From: Solihabitans fulvus
GTDB lineage: Bacteria > Actinomycetota > Actinomycetes > Mycobacteriales > Pseudonocardiaceae
DNA: 64,000 nt
Assembly: GCF_008386585.1 (NCBI RefSeq)
Contig: NZ_VUOB01000019.1
Coordinates: 46,848-110,847, forward strand
Reading direction: 5' to 3'
The position numbers and the translations under genes are program-made. How positions within the stretch are numbered: the first letter of the stretch is position 1; each line of letters starts with the position of its first letter. The notes below the pieces were generated by a model. The model saw only the letters and a program-made list of their open reading frames with translations, was not told where the DNA came from and did no database searches. This document shows positions 35,688-44,779 of the stretch, in pieces.

Positions 35688-38461
35688 GGTGTCTCCTGCC
35701 CGAGGTCGAACGGGATGATTACCTGCGGTCGCGCGTGCTGGAAGCGGTCGAAGAACAGACCCCGGCGCGGCCGAGGCGACCAGGCCGTGTTCAGGCCGCT
35801 GTTCAGCGCGTTGAGGTCCGCGCCCTGCACGTCGAACGCGACCCACGGACCGATGTCGTCCGTGGAACCCATGGGGAGGCTGGCCTTGAGCCGCTGCACG
35901 CCGCGCCACCAGCCGAGCACGTGCGTGCGGTTCTCCGGGCCGTGCCGCAACACCGTGCGCAGCTCGTCGAGGCCGCTGCGCCTGGTCTCGGGGTCCTTGT
36001 GCTCCAGCGCGCTGTGCGCGGCGTCGACGCCGTACAGGGCGAGATAGTGCGGCAGCGCAGGTGTGTCGAGCGAGGAGCTGGCCAGCCGCGCGGTCAGCTC
36101 GTCGGCGCTGCGGCGCAGCACCGGCCGCAGCCCGTCCAGGTCGACGACCTCGACCTGGTGCCCGTCGCCCCGCAGGCTCTTGGCGACCGCGTCCACCCAC
36201 GGGTAGGCGTCCTCGACCAGATAGGCGAGCGTGAACGCGGCGCCGTCCGGTTCGTGTTGCCGGCCAAGGGAAAGCATCGCGCCGCCGAGCAGGCCCGCCG
36301 CGTCCGCGACCAGCGAGCCGATCACCGCGATGTTGCGCCCGGGCGCCCGCTCCATCCGCACCTTGGCCGCGCTGCCAGCCACGTCGATCACCTGGCCGAG
36401 CAGCGCGGTCGGCGTGTGCGACTGCGGGCGCAGTTCCTGGAAGTCCACCAGGTCGGCCGGTTTGGGCACCAGGCTGCCGTCGAACAGCCGGGGGCTCGGC
36501 AGCTCGGCAGGCCGCCGCCGCCACAGCTCGACCTGCAACTCGTCGAACGTGCCGCGCTTGGTCGCGTCCGGGATCCGCGCGAGGTGGTTTCCCTGCCGCA
36601 CACCGGATTCGTGGTTGATCACCGCGTGCCAGCGGGGCAGCGTGACGGCCGCGTCGTTGTGCACGTCCACCAGCACCCTGCGTGCCTTGGGCAGCGCGAT
36701 CCGCAGCACGAACTGCTCGAAGATCGCCGGCTTCGTCCAGAACGCCTCGATGCTGGACACGTCCTGGCTGGCCAGCACGAGGTGGATGCCCTGCGACCGG
36801 CCGCGCCGCGCCACGTCCTCCAACAGCGCCGTCGCCTGGCTGGTCACCTGGTCCCGCTCGGCGAACAGATACTGGAACTCGTCGATCACCGCGACGATGC
36901 GCGGCCACGGCGTGTCCGGGTCCTCGGCGCGCAGCTCCTCCAGCTTGGTGACCTCGTGCAGCTTGGCCGCGTCCGCCCTGCGCCGCATCTCGTCGGCGAG
37001 GAACCGGAGCAGGGCGAGGCCGAACTCGCGGTCGGTGTTCACGTTCACGCCGACCAGCCGCGCGTGCGGCAGCCAGCTCGGGTCCTTGCGGCCGGGCGCG
37101 AACTGAGCGAAGGACACGCCCTCCTTGAAGTCGAGCAGATACAGCTCGAGCTCGTCGGGGGCGTACCTGGCCGCGAGGCCGCCGAGCATGGCGTAGAGGA
37201 AGTTCGTCTTGCCCGACCCGCTCGGACCGCCGATCAGGGCGTGCGGGGACGCGTCGCCGAGCTGGACCTGCACCGGTTCGCCGTCGTAGTAGCCGGCCGG
37301 GGTGTGCACGCCGGCGGCCGAACTCTCCGTCCACAGCTCGGCCGGCAGCAGGTCGGCGAACGAGCCGAGCCTGCTTCGCCTGGCCTCCAAGGCCTCCGCG
37401 ATCGTGGCGCACGCCCTCGGCACCATCGTGCGGGGCAGCGCGGGATCCATCGTGACGGTCGCATGTTTGCCGGTCATCGTGCAGGTCGCGGTCTGGTCGT
37501 CGGCGAACTGCACTGTTTCGATCGGACTGTTCACCGTGACCGGGACATCCACGATGACGAGCTGGACGCCGCAGGCCAGGCCGTTGCGGGCGACCCGTTG
37601 CAGCTTCTGCTGGTGCTCCTCCTTGAGCGCGGCGCGGTTGCCGAACAGCACCGCGATCCGCCACGGCACGGTCCGCCGCCCGGCGGGCCCGCTGACCGCC
37701 CGCAGCGAGACCTGGCCGTCCACCAGCATTTCCGTGTGCACGCGGCGGATGTGCTCGGACAGCTCGTCGAGCAGCTCGTGCAGCCTGGCGGGATCGTGCA
37801 CGGTCAGCAGCCCGCCCCTGGTGAGCGGGTACAGGCCGGGCAGCGAGCCGGTGAGCTGGCCGACGTCCCAGACGTGCACGTGCACCATGCCCGGCTGGAA
37901 GTAGCTGAGCACCCGGAGCAGCAGGCTCTCCACCAGGGCGTCGGCCAGCATCCGACTGTCCGAAGTGGACGAAACGTGCAGGTGCGCGCTGTCCAGCAAG
38001 GGAACCGCGACCGGGAACGGCTGCTGCTGCGGCGCCGACCCGACCACGGCCGTGCCGATCCGCCACAGCTCCGGCACCGTGCTGCCGTCGCCGGTGCCCG
38101 GCTGGCCGAGCCAGGACTCCCACGGATCGCCCGCCGGGCCGGGCGCCGACTCCGCGACGAGCCGTTCGAGCCCGCTCGGCCCGTTGCGGGTCCACGGTTC
38201 GAACGCCTCGACGCGGTCGCGCAGCGTGCGCACCAACCGGTCGCCGAGCACGGGATTGTGCAGGGTCCTTGCCAGCGCGGGATCCTCGAGCGCGTTGTCG
38301 ATGCCGACCTTGCGGACCATCAGCTCGAACATGTCCTCGGCGCGCTCGACCGCGATCCGGGCGTGTTGGCGGGACGCGGCGCCCAACGCGCCGGCGATCG
38401 CCTGGCGGAACTCCGCGAAGGCGTCCTCGATCTTCTTGCGGCGCTCGTCTCGCCTGCTCAC
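35684..38461 (-). CDS. FtsK/SpoIIIE-family ATPase without membrane segments
   Basis: A 925-residue P-loop motor. An N-terminal half of about 400 residues without transmembrane helices precedes the FtsK/SpoIIIE domain. Walker A is GGPSGSGKTNF (near residue 412), the strand following is LELYLLDFKEGV, and Walker B is IVAVIDEFQYLF (near residue 522). The sensor-like LVLASQDVS and the HAVINHESGVR loop complete the domain. A second, degenerate P-loop-like fold follows (GRNIAVIGSLVADAAG near residue 710), lacking the GKT. This duplicated, partly degenerate arrangement recalls EccC of type VII secretion more than the DNA translocase FtsK. GTG 38461 follows GTGAGGTGGG; ATG 38482 is an alternative. Confidence 0.85.
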   Translation of the reverse strand: MSRRDERRKKIEDAFAEFRQAIAGALGAASRQHARIAVERAEDMFELMVRKVGIDNALEDPALARTLHNPVLGDRLVRTLRDRVEAFEPWTRNGPSGLERLVAESAPGPAGDPWESWLGQPGTGDGSTVPELWRIGTAVVGSAPQQQPFPVAVPLLDSAHLHVSSTSDSRMLADALVESLLLRVLSYFQPGMVHVHVWDVGQLTGSLPGLYPLTRGGLLTVHDPARLHELLDELSEHIRRVHTEMLVDGQVSLRAVSGPAGRRTVPWRIAVLFGNRAALKEEHQQKLQRVARNGLACGVQLVIVDVPVTVNSPIETVQFADDQTATCTMTGKHATVTMDPALPRTMVPRACATIAEALEARRSRLGSFADLLPAELWTESSAAGVHTPAGYYDGEPVQVQLGDASPHALIGGPSGSGKTNFLYAMLGGLAARYAPDELELYLLDFKEGVSFAQFAPGRKDPSWLPHARLVGVNVNTDREFGLALLRFLADEMRRRADAAKLHEVTKLEELRAEDPDTPWPRIVAVIDEFQYLFAERDQVTSQATALLEDVARRGRSQGIHLVLASQDVSSIEAFWTKPAIFEQFVLRIALPKARRVLVDVHNDAAVTLPRWHAVINHESGVRQGNHLARIPDATKRGTFDELQVELWRRRPAELPSPRLFDGSLVPKPADLVDFQELRPQSHTPTALLGQVIDVAGSAAKVRMERAPGRNIAVIGSLVADAAGLLGGAMLSLGRQHEPDGAAFTLAYLVEDAYPWVDAVAKSLRGDGHQVEVVDLDGLRPVLRRSADELTARLASSSLDTPALPHYLALYGVDAAHSALEHKDPETRRSGLDELRTVLRHGPENRTHVLGWWRGVQRLKASLPMGSTDDIGPWVAFDVQGADLNALNSGLNTAWSPRPRRGLFFDRFQHARPQVIIPFDLGQETP

Positions 38462-38537
38462 TGCCCACCTCACGGCATTCATTCGCGACCGGGCGGGAAC
38501 CCATGATCAAGTTACCAGGCGGGGGTGCCTGCGTTTG

Positions 38538-38789
38538 CTACAGCCGTGCCGTCAAGCCCTCCACCGTTCCCATGTTCCTCGCAAACAACGTCAACAGGTC
38601 GACGAGTTTTTCACTGGCGTTCCCGAACTCGGCCGGCAGCAGGGATTCCTGGTGGTTAAGGCTGCTCTCGGCGAGAATCGAAACGGCGTCGTCCAGTAGC
38701 GCTTTCGCGCTCTCCGCGCCCCGGTACATCTCGGCCAGCAACTCACGGACCTGTTCGAGTGACGTCCTGACCTCCTCGATCGACGTCAT
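38538..38789 (-). CDS. Small helical protein A of the FtsK cassette
   Basis: An 83-residue protein predicted to be a helical hairpin; no WxG motif and no signal peptide. It begins MTSIEEVRTSLEQVRELLAE and ends MGTVEGLTARL, paralleling the protein encoded one base upstream (MASIEEVRAA...SIESIGNRL). Size, pairing and linkage to an FtsK-type ATPase resemble EsxA/EsxB organisation, but sequence identity with WXG100 proteins is not evident. The FtsK gene starts 76 bp downstream. Confidence 0.7.
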   Translation of the reverse strand: MTSIEEVRTSLEQVRELLAEMYRGAESAKALLDDAVSILAESSLNHQESLLPAEFGNASEKLVDLLTLFARNMGTVEGLTARL

Positions 38790-38790
38790 C

Positions 38791-39051
38791 TCACAGCCTG
38801 TTGCCGATGCTCTCGATGCTCGACATGCCCGCGCCGATCAGCTGAAGGACCTCGTTGGCGTTGCTGACGGCCTGCGCGAACTCGCCGTTGGCCTGCTCGG
38901 CGTCGTTCTGCGTGGTGCCCTGCATCGCGCCGGCCAGAAGCGCCTGGACCTCCTCGGCGAGCTTGGTGACCTGCTGCTGGTACTGCGCGGCTTCCTGGGC
39001 CTTGTCCGCAGCGAGGGCGACCGCAGCCCGTACTTCTTCGATGCTTGCCAT
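38791..39051 (-). CDS. Small helical protein B of the FtsK cassette
   Basis: An 86-residue, Ala/Gln-rich all-helical protein: MASIEEVRAAVALAADKAQE, a central QQQVTKLAEEVQALLAGAMQG, and a C-terminal IGAGMSSIESIGNRL. It is a paralogue of the protein at 38538-38789, whose ATG is a single base after this stop (TGAGATG). The two are thus coupled and probably form a heterodimer or bundle. GAGGG lies upstream of ATG 39051. It may be a substrate or regulator of the ATPase; function is unknown. Confidence 0.72.
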   Translation of the reverse strand: MASIEEVRAAVALAADKAQEAAQYQQQVTKLAEEVQALLAGAMQGTTQNDAEQANGEFAQAVSNANEVLQLIGAGMSSIESIGNRL

Positions 39052-39197
39052 CTCGGCCGTACCCTCCCGAACGCGTGTGCGGCGATCGTTCGACCGCCCT
39101 TGGTTGAAAGTAGTACCGAATGTTTTTTGTCGGACACAAGGTTGATCGGCTGATCGGGCGTATGTGCGACACCACTCGATCGGGCGGCCACACACCC

Positions 39198-40151
39198 TCA
39201 GGACGGCAGCGTCCAAACGGACGCAGGCGACGGCCGGACGGCCTCACCCGATTGAGTAGCGGACTCCTCCCGGCCGTCGCGCACGGTGTCGTCCTCGGCG
39301 CGGCCGTCCTCGGCGCGTTCCGGGCCGTCGCTGCCGTCGCTGCCGTCGTTGGCGTCGCTGCTGTCGTCGTTGTCGTCGCTTGTGTTGCTCGCGGTCAGCT
39401 CCAGCCCGGTGATGCCGGAGTGCGGCGCTGGACTGGCCGACCAGCGAATGACCGCTGCGTCGTCCCGCCACTCGACGGAGGACCAGCCCGACCGGCCGAG
39501 CGAGGACACCGCGTCCAGCAGGGCCTGGGCGGGGGCCTCGGTTCGCTCGCCGAGGTCGACGCGCACGCTCAGCACGGAATCCTGCGATGCGACGCCGATG
39601 ATGTGGCCGGAGCGGACGATCCTGCTGGCCACCGCGCGCGCCTGCCATTCGGCGCCCGCTGAGCGGTCGGTCGCCACGTCCACCCGCAGCAGCAGCCGAA
39701 CGGCCGTCGATGCCGGTTCCTCGGCGGGTGGCTGCGCGACGGGCTCCGGCGGGGGTTCCCTGACGTAGGGGTCGCCGCCGGCCCAGGCCTCGACCAGGAG
39801 CCGTTCTGCGCCGGGCACGAGGTCGCCGACCAGGTCGGGATCGTCGAGCACCGTCCAGGCCGTCGGCGGCTCGCAGGCGACGCGCGGGGTGGCGAACTCG
39901 GGCCCGAGATCGCGGACGAACACGCGCACCGCCCTGGCCAGCGCCGCGGCACTGTTGTGCGTCGCCCGTTCGGGACTCACCACACTCACCGTGACCGACC
40001 AGCAGTCGGGCTCCTCGTCCGAGCAGTCCACCACCTCGACGACGCGCCCGCCGATGCGCCGCACGAAGCCGTCGCAGGCCGCTCGGGCCTGCCCGTCGTC
40101 GTCGGCCGCGACCACCACGGTGATCAGCAGTTCGAGATCTTCTTCCACCAT
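39198..40151 (-). CDS. Two-domain protein with acidic low-complexity tail, FtsK cassette
   Basis: A 317-residue protein, not recognised. Two alpha/beta segments of similar outline occur at about residues 5-115 (LLITVVVAADDDGQARAACDG, then VSVVSPERATHNSAAALARA) and 150-250 (LLLRVDVATDRSAGAEWQAR, then VRVDLGERTEAPAQALLDAV). A tail rich in Asp, Ser and Asn (TSDDNDDSSDANDGSDGSDG) follows. The tail is encoded by a TCG/TCGT-rich simple sequence at 39320-39380. It is the most upstream gene of the minus-strand cassette; 146 bp with its own promoter-like AT-rich stretch separates it from the small helical genes. Confidence 0.7.
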   Translation of the reverse strand: MVEEDLELLITVVVAADDDGQARAACDGFVRRIGGRVVEVVDCSDEEPDCWSVTVSVVSPERATHNSAAALARAVRVFVRDLGPEFATPRVACEPPTAWTVLDDPDLVGDLVPGAERLLVEAWAGGDPYVREPPPEPVAQPPAEEPASTAVRLLLRVDVATDRSAGAEWQARAVASRIVRSGHIIGVASQDSVLSVRVDLGERTEAPAQALLDAVSSLGRSGWSSVEWRDDAAVIRWSASPAPHSGITGLELTASNTSDDNDDSSDANDGSDGSDGPERAEDGRAEDDTVRDGREESATQSGEAVRPSPASVWTLPS

Positions 40152-40229
40152 CGTGTGAGCGATTGTCCACCAGACCGGTGGCGCCCCGCGCGCTGGTCGC
40201 CGACAGACTTCGCCGAGACAATCGAGCCC

Positions 40230-40946
40230 ATGTGCCACAGCGACGACAGCAGACCGCCAGGACCGCCCAATCCAGGAGACGTGGCCGAGCACGGACCGAT
40301 CGAGCTGACCGCCGCCGACGGCAACCGGTGCAACGCCTACCGGGCGAAGCCCGCGACGCCGAACGGCCGCAACGTCGTGCTCCTGCCGGACGTTCGCGGC
40401 CTGCACCCGTTCTACGAGGACCTCGCCGTCCGGTTCGCCGAGGCCGGTTTCGACACGGTCGCGTTCGACTACTTCGGGCGGTCGGCGGGGACCGGGCCGC
40501 GCGGGGAGGGGTTCGACTGGCAGCAGCACTGGCCCAAGGTGACCCCGGACCAGGTGCACACGGACGCCTCGGCCGCGGCCGGGGCGCTCGGCGACGGCCC
40601 GACGTACACCGTCGGCTTCTGCTTCGGCGGCAGCCAGTCCTGGCGGCTGGCCGCCAGCGACCTCGACCTGGCGGGCGCGATCGGCTTCTACGGCAAGCCG
40701 AAGCTCGTCGCGGACGTCGTCGAGTCGATCCGCGTTCCGCTGCTGCTGCTCGTCGCGGGCGCCGACCAGGCGACCCCGCAGGCCGACTTCGCCGCCTTCG
40801 ACCAGCGGCTGACCGACCTCGGCAAGCCGCACGAGCTACACGTCTACGACGGCGCGCCGCACTCGTTCTTCGACCGCGCCCACGGCGAGTGGCGCGACGC
40901 CTGCGCCGACGCCTGGCGGCGCATCCTCGACTTCACCACCGGTTGA
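40230..40946 (+). CDS. Dienelactone hydrolase family protein
   Basis: An alpha/beta hydrolase of 238 residues. The nucleophile elbow GFCFGGSQSW carries the DLH-type cysteine; the acid is in AGADQATP and the histidine in GAPHSFFDR. The N-terminal VVLLPDVRGLHPFYEDLAVR is characteristic. The family opens lactones or cleaves esters; the specific substrate is unknown. ATG 40230 was chosen because MCHSDD... is the first start after the divergent cassette promoter region, 78 bp from the opposite gene. Confidence 0.9.
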   Translation: MCHSDDSRPPGPPNPGDVAEHGPIELTAADGNRCNAYRAKPATPNGRNVVLLPDVRGLHPFYEDLAVRFAEAGFDTVAFDYFGRSAGTGPRGEGFDWQQHWPKVTPDQVHTDASAAAGALGDGPTYTVGFCFGGSQSWRLAASDLDLAGAIGFYGKPKLVADVVESIRVPLLLLVAGADQATPQADFAAFDQRLTDLGKPHELHVYDGAPHSFFDRAHGEWRDACADAWRRILDFTTG

Positions 40947-40991
40947 GGCGCACGACCGATCGACCGAGCCGCACGGCCGACCGGTCGGGGC

Positions 40992-42059
40992 TCACGACCG
41001 ACCGGCAGGGTGCCAGCCTCGGTGCAGGACGGGCAGGTCCCGGACCGGGGCGGTCCACAGGTACGTCCAGCACGCCCGGCCGTCCGGCAGTGTGACGCGG
41101 ATCCGCTGGTAGTCCTCGCCCTCGTACTCGTCGAGGGCGACCAGCGCCCGCTCCGGCGACCGCAGCCGCACCACCCAGCCGGGCACCCCGGGACCACGGG
41201 ACAGCCGCAGCGCCGGGTAGTCGTGGCCGGTGTCGTACAGCGTGCCGGGCAGCGACGCCCGGTCCGGCTCGCCAAGCGCCAGCGGCGCGATCCGCCGCCA
41301 CGCCGACCCGTCGGGCTGGAGCGTGCCGTACACGAACAGCCGGTCCGGCCACGCGTCCGCCGACGGCTCGCCGTCGACCCGCGTCACCGCGAGGCCGTCC
41401 GAGTCGGCCGGCGGCCCGGTCAGCGCCGCGGCCTCCGCCTGGTCCAGCGCGGCGCACGGCACGGCGGCGCCGTCGACCAGCAGCGGCAGGCGCATCGGGT
41501 CGGCCGCCGTGTACGCCAGCGCGCCGTCCAGCACCGTGCCGTCCTCCAGGGTGATCCGCCCGGTGCCCAGCCGGGACAGCCAGTGCCGGACGTCCCTGCC
41601 CTCGCACGCGTCGAGCGCCCGCACCTGGTCGAGCGTCGCCCACCACAGGAAGTGGTCCTCGACGACACCGAGCGCGGCGGTCAGCGTCGCGGGCCGCTGG
41701 TCGTCGACGATCCGGAAGCCGGCCGCCCACACCGCGGACACGCCAGCGCACCTGGCCCGCAGCGCCACGACCGGTCCCGTCATCGCGTGCGACTCGCGCA
41801 GCCAGGTCACCTTGGCAGGGCAGGCGTTCGAGCCGTAGGCGAGCACGGGAACGCGCTCGGCCAGCGGTGGCGCGCCGCGTTCGGCGAGCCACCGGTCCAG
41901 TTCGACACCGTCCGGCCCGACCCGCCAACCGCTGGCCGTGGCGCGGTCGGGACGCAGCGCCCAACCGGCGCGGTCGTGGTGCACGAAGGAGAAGCCCGGT
42001 CGCGCGCCGGGATAGGGCTGGGCCGGGTAGTCCTCGTCGGTGAACTCCGCGGTCCTCAA
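40992..42059 (-). CDS. Protein with two fused gamma-glutamylcyclotransferase-like domains
   Basis: A 355-residue protein. The N-terminal domain (about residues 65-225) starts [15 protein letters not shown], with the YGSN phosphate-loop-like motif of GGCT enzymes. The C-terminal domain (about 235-350) starts [15 protein letters not shown], with the alternative YGTL motif of the AIG2/GGCT-like branch, and has [11 protein letters not shown], whose glutamate matches the catalytic position. The start (TTG 42059) overlaps the mscR stop, so the two are coupled. Since these bacteria use mycothiol rather than glutathione, the substrate is an open question. Confidence 0.8.
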   Translation of the reverse strand: MRTAEFTDEDYPAQPYPGARPGFSFVHHDRAGWALRPDRATASGWRVGPDGVELDRWLAERGAPPLAERVPVLAYGSNACPAKVTWLRESHAMTGPVVALRARCAGVSAVWAAGFRIVDDQRPATLTAALGVVEDHFLWWATLDQVRALDACEGRDVRHWLSRLGTGRITLEDGTVLDGALAYTAADPMRLPLLVDGAAVPCAALDQAEAAALTGPPADSDGLAVTRVDGEPSADAWPDRLFVYGTLQPDGSAWRRIAPLALGEPDRASLPGTLYDTGHDYPALRLSRGPGVPGWVVRLRSPERALVALDEYEGEDYQRIRVTLPDGRACWTYLWTAPVRDLPVLHRGWHPAGRS

Positions 42060-43162
42060 CAGGGGATCACCGCGCCGAGCATCACCACGCTGCGCAGCAC
42101 CTCGCCCCGGCCCATCCGCGCGAACGCCTCCTCGACGTCGTCCAGCCCGATCCGCTCTGACACGAACCGGTCAAGCGGCAGCCGCCCCTGGAGGTACAGG
42201 TCGATGAGCGTCGGGAAGTCCCTTGATGGCAGGCAGTCGCCGTACCAGGACGACTTCAGCGCGCCGCCGTGCGAGAAGAAGTCCAGCAGCGGCATGTCGA
42301 TGCGCAGGTCCGGGGTCGGCACGCCGACCAGCACCACGGTGCCGGCGAGGTCGCGCGCGTGGAACGCCTGTTGCCAGGTCTGCGGGATGCCGACCGCGTC
42401 GATCACCACGTCCGCGCCGAAGCCGCCGGTCAGCGCCCTGATCTCGGCGACGACGTCGGTGTCCCCGCCGGCCAGCACGGTGTGCGTCGCGCCGAAGTCC
42501 TTGGCCCAGAGCAGTTTCCGAGCGTCGGTGTCCACCGCGATGATCCGGTTCGCGCCGGCCAGCCGCGCGCCGACGACGGCCGCGCTGCCCACCCCGCCGC
42601 AGCCGATCACCGCGACCGAGTCGCCCCGGCCGACGGGTGCGGTGTTCAGCGCGGCGCCGAGCCCGGCCATCACGCCGCAGCCGAGCAGCCCGGCGACCTC
42701 GGGCGGCGCGGCGCTGTCGACTCGAGTGCACTGTCCACTGTGGACAAGCGTCAGTTCGCTGAACGCGCCGATGCCGAGCGCGGGCGACAGCGGGCGGCCG
42801 TCCGCCAGGGTCATGGGCTGGCTCGCGTTGAAGGTGTTGAAGCAGTACTGCGGCCGCCCGCGCAGGCAGGCGCGGCAGGAGCCGCAGACCGCGCGCCAGT
42901 TCAGCACGACGAAGTCGCCGGGCGCGAGGTCGGTCACGCCGTCGCCGACCTCCTCGACGACGCCGGCCGCCTCGTGGCCGAGCAGGAACGGGAACTCGTC
43001 GTTGATGCCGCCGTCGCGGTAGTGCAGATCGGTGTGGCAGACCCCGCACGCCTGCACCCGCACCAGCGCCTCGCCGGGCCCGGGGTCAGGCACGATGATG
43101 TCGTGCACCGCCACGGGAGCCCCCTTGCCGAGGGCAACCACTCCACGTACTTCGTGCGGCAC
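42056..43162 (-). CDS. mscR: S-(hydroxymethyl)mycothiol dehydrogenase
   Basis: Zinc alcohol dehydrogenase of 368 residues that oxidises the formaldehyde-mycothiol adduct; MscR also reduces S-nitrosomycothiol. Near-complete agreement with the MscR pattern is seen: [31 protein letters not shown] (catalytic zinc), [12 protein letters not shown], and [16 protein letters not shown] (structural zinc cysteines). NAD is bound by [19 protein letters not shown], and [18 protein letters not shown] is diagnostic. GTG 43162 has GGGGAGG 7 nt upstream. It is coupled to the downstream double-GGCT gene. Confidence 0.95.
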   Translation of the reverse strand: MPHEVRGVVALGKGAPVAVHDIIVPDPGPGEALVRVQACGVCHTDLHYRDGGINDEFPFLLGHEAAGVVEEVGDGVTDLAPGDFVVLNWRAVCGSCRACLRGRPQYCFNTFNASQPMTLADGRPLSPALGIGAFSELTLVHSGQCTRVDSAAPPEVAGLLGCGVMAGLGAALNTAPVGRGDSVAVIGCGGVGSAAVVGARLAGANRIIAVDTDARKLLWAKDFGATHTVLAGGDTDVVAEIRALTGGFGADVVIDAVGIPQTWQQAFHARDLAGTVVLVGVPTPDLRIDMPLLDFFSHGGALKSSWYGDCLPSRDFPTLIDLYLQGRLPLDRFVSERIGLDDVEEAFARMGRGEVLRSVVMLGAVIPC

Positions 43163-43247
43163 CGCGTCCGCCTCCCCGCTGTTCCACGTTGAACCGGCTT
43201 GATCCAGACTCGCAGACTGGCACGGCCGGCGCACGGGCGTAAGCCCC

Positions 43248-43658
43248 CTAGCTGACGGCGGCGGCCTTGCGCTCGTCGTAGTTCTGTTGGCTGGCGGTGA
43301 CGTCCGGCATGCTCTCCTGCACCCAGACGAACAGGGCGCGCACGTGCTCCGCGCCGCGGCGGCCCAGCTCGGTGAGCGAGTAGTCGACGTGCGGCGGGAT
43401 GACCGGGCGGACCTCGCGGTGCACCATGCCGTCCCGTTCGAGCGCCTGGAGGGTCTGCGCCAGCATCTTCTCGCTGACTCCGCCGACGTTCCTGCGCAGT
43501 TCGCTGAACCGCTTGGTGCCGTCGATGAGGGCGCCGAGGACGAGGACGGCCCATCGGCTGGTCACGTGTTCGAGCACCGATCGGGACGGGCAGTTGCGGT
43601 CGAACACGTCCGCCCCGGGCGGAAGGCCCTCGAACAGGGCGTTGCTGTTGTTCGTCAC
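43248..43658 (-). CDS. HxlR family regulator (QorR-like)
   Basis: A 136-residue winged-helix regulator. The conserved cysteine lies in [14 protein letters not shown]; the recognition region is [20 protein letters not shown], then [12 protein letters not shown] and VDYSLTELG. Its position divergent to an NmrA-like quinone reductase gene matches the ytfH/ytfG and QorR/qor arrangement, in which the regulator senses quinones or diamide through the cysteine. The divergent spacer holds two inverted-repeat candidates. Confidence 0.88.
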   Translation of the reverse strand: MTNNSNALFEGLPPGADVFDRNCPSRSVLEHVTSRWAVLVLGALIDGTKRFSELRRNVGGVSEKMLAQTLQALERDGMVHREVRPVIPPHVDYSLTELGRRGAEHVRALFVWVQESMPDVTASQQNYDERKAAAVS

Positions 43659-43683
43659 GACCCAAGCTTACCGCCGGAACGAT

Positions 43684-43775
43684 ACTAACTTCCAGTAAGT
43701 GTTGTGCGCTGCGTCATAGATCAAGCGTTTCGCGCGCCGCTGGCCTCGATGCTTACTAGTCTAGATCTTACTTAC
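43684..43775. promoter_or_regulatory. Divergent HxlR/QorB promoter region with dyads
   Basis: An AT-rich spacer. ACTAACTTCCAGTAAGT (43684-43700) is an inverted repeat with one mismatch located 26 bp upstream of the HxlR start. A second cluster, CTTACTAGTCTAGATCTTAC (43752-43771) followed by another CTTACG, lies about 85 bp before the QorB-like gene. Both share ACTWACT/CTTACT half-sites, as expected for a common HxlR operator. Confidence 0.5.
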
Positions 43776-43855
43776 GTTGAGGTGGGTACTTTCTTTTGGT
43801 TAGTACAAGCTCTACGGTGAGTGCAGTCAGCGAACAGCGTGAACGAGGAGAGACC

Positions 43856-44719
43856 ATGACGATCTTGGTGACCGGGGCGACTGGGCAGTTCGGCGGGCTG
43901 GCGGTGCGTCACCTGCTCGACCGGGTGCCGGCCGCCGAGCTCGCGGTCTCCGTGCGGGACCCCGAGAAGGCCGCCGACCTCGCCGCCCTTGGCGTGCAGG
44001 TCCGGCGCGGCGACTTCAGCGAGCCGGAGAGCCTGGCGGAGACCTTCGCCGGCGTGGACAAGCTGCTGCTGGTCTCCACCAACGGCCCCGACGAACAGCG
44101 CGTCGCCCAGCACGTCAACGCGATCGACGCCGCCGTCAAGGCTGGCGTCCGCTACATCGCCTACACCAGCGTGTCCGACGCCGACACCTCCCCGCTGGAG
44201 CTGGCGGCCGTGCACAAGGCCACCGAGGAGCGGCTCCGCGCGAGCGGCATCCCCTTCACCTTCCTGCGCAACGGGATGTACCACGAGAACTACACCCCGA
44301 CGCTGCCCGGCGCGGTCGAGCGCGGCGCGCTGGCCAGCGCGGCGGGCGAGGGCCGCATCGCCACCGCCTCGCGCGACGACCTCGCGCTGGCCGCCGCGAT
44401 CGTGGTGGCGGGCGACGGCCACGAGAACGCGATCTACGAGCTGACCGGCTCCACCACCTGGTCGTTCCCCGAGCTCGCCGCAACGGTCGCCGAGATCACC
44501 GGGAAGCCGTTGCCGCACAAGGACGTCACGGCCGAGGACCTGACCGCCGCGCTGCTGGCCGCCGGGCTGCCCGACTTCCTCGCCGAGGTGATCGCCGACA
44601 TCCAGGTGAACATCGGCAAGGGCGTGCTGTCGGAGGTCCGCCCCGACCTGGAGAAGCTGCTCGGCCGCGCGCCGAGCACCATCGAGCAGGCCGCGCGCGC
44701 CGCATTCGCCACCGCCTGA
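43856..44719 (+). CDS. NmrA/SDR family NAD(P)H-dependent quinone reductase (QorB-like)
   Basis: Atypical short-chain reductase of 287 residues. The Rossmann motif ILVTGATGQFGGLAVRHLL, YIAYTSVSDADTSPLELAAV, and the FTFLRNGMYHENY segment are characteristic of QorB/YtfG. It probably reduces quinones and protects against electrophiles. ATG 43856 is preceded by GAGGAGAG. Its divergent partner HxlR is the likely repressor. The transcript ends at a very strong hairpin. Confidence 0.9.
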   Translation: MTILVTGATGQFGGLAVRHLLDRVPAAELAVSVRDPEKAADLAALGVQVRRGDFSEPESLAETFAGVDKLLLVSTNGPDEQRVAQHVNAIDAAVKAGVRYIAYTSVSDADTSPLELAAVHKATEERLRASGIPFTFLRNGMYHENYTPTLPGAVERGALASAAGEGRIATASRDDLALAAAIVVAGDGHENAIYELTGSTTWSFPELAATVAEITGKPLPHKDVTAEDLTAALLAAGLPDFLAEVIADIQVNIGKGVLSEVRPDLEKLLGRAPSTIEQAARAAFATA

Positions 44720-44727
44720 GTTATCGC

Positions 44728-44770
44728 GAAGGGTCCCGTCAGGACGTTGGGTGTCCTGACGGGACCCTTC
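44728..44770. terminator. Perfect 18-bp stem bidirectional terminator
   Basis: GAAGGGTCCCGTCAGGAC and its exact complement flank a 7-nt loop. Lying between the stops of two convergent genes (44719 and 44780), it is a clear bidirectional terminator. Confidence 0.9.
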
Positions 44771-44779
44771 ATGGCATGT

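Noticed and set aside
35205..38510. 1101-residue frame covering the FtsK-like gene
   Set aside because: Out-of-phase reading through most of the ATPase gene; only the last 160 codons, from GTG 35687, form a genuine protein.
39320..39380. TCG-rich simple sequence as an independent repeat element
   Set aside because: It encodes the Asp/Ser tail of the 317-residue protein in frame and shows irregular units, so it is low-complexity coding sequence.
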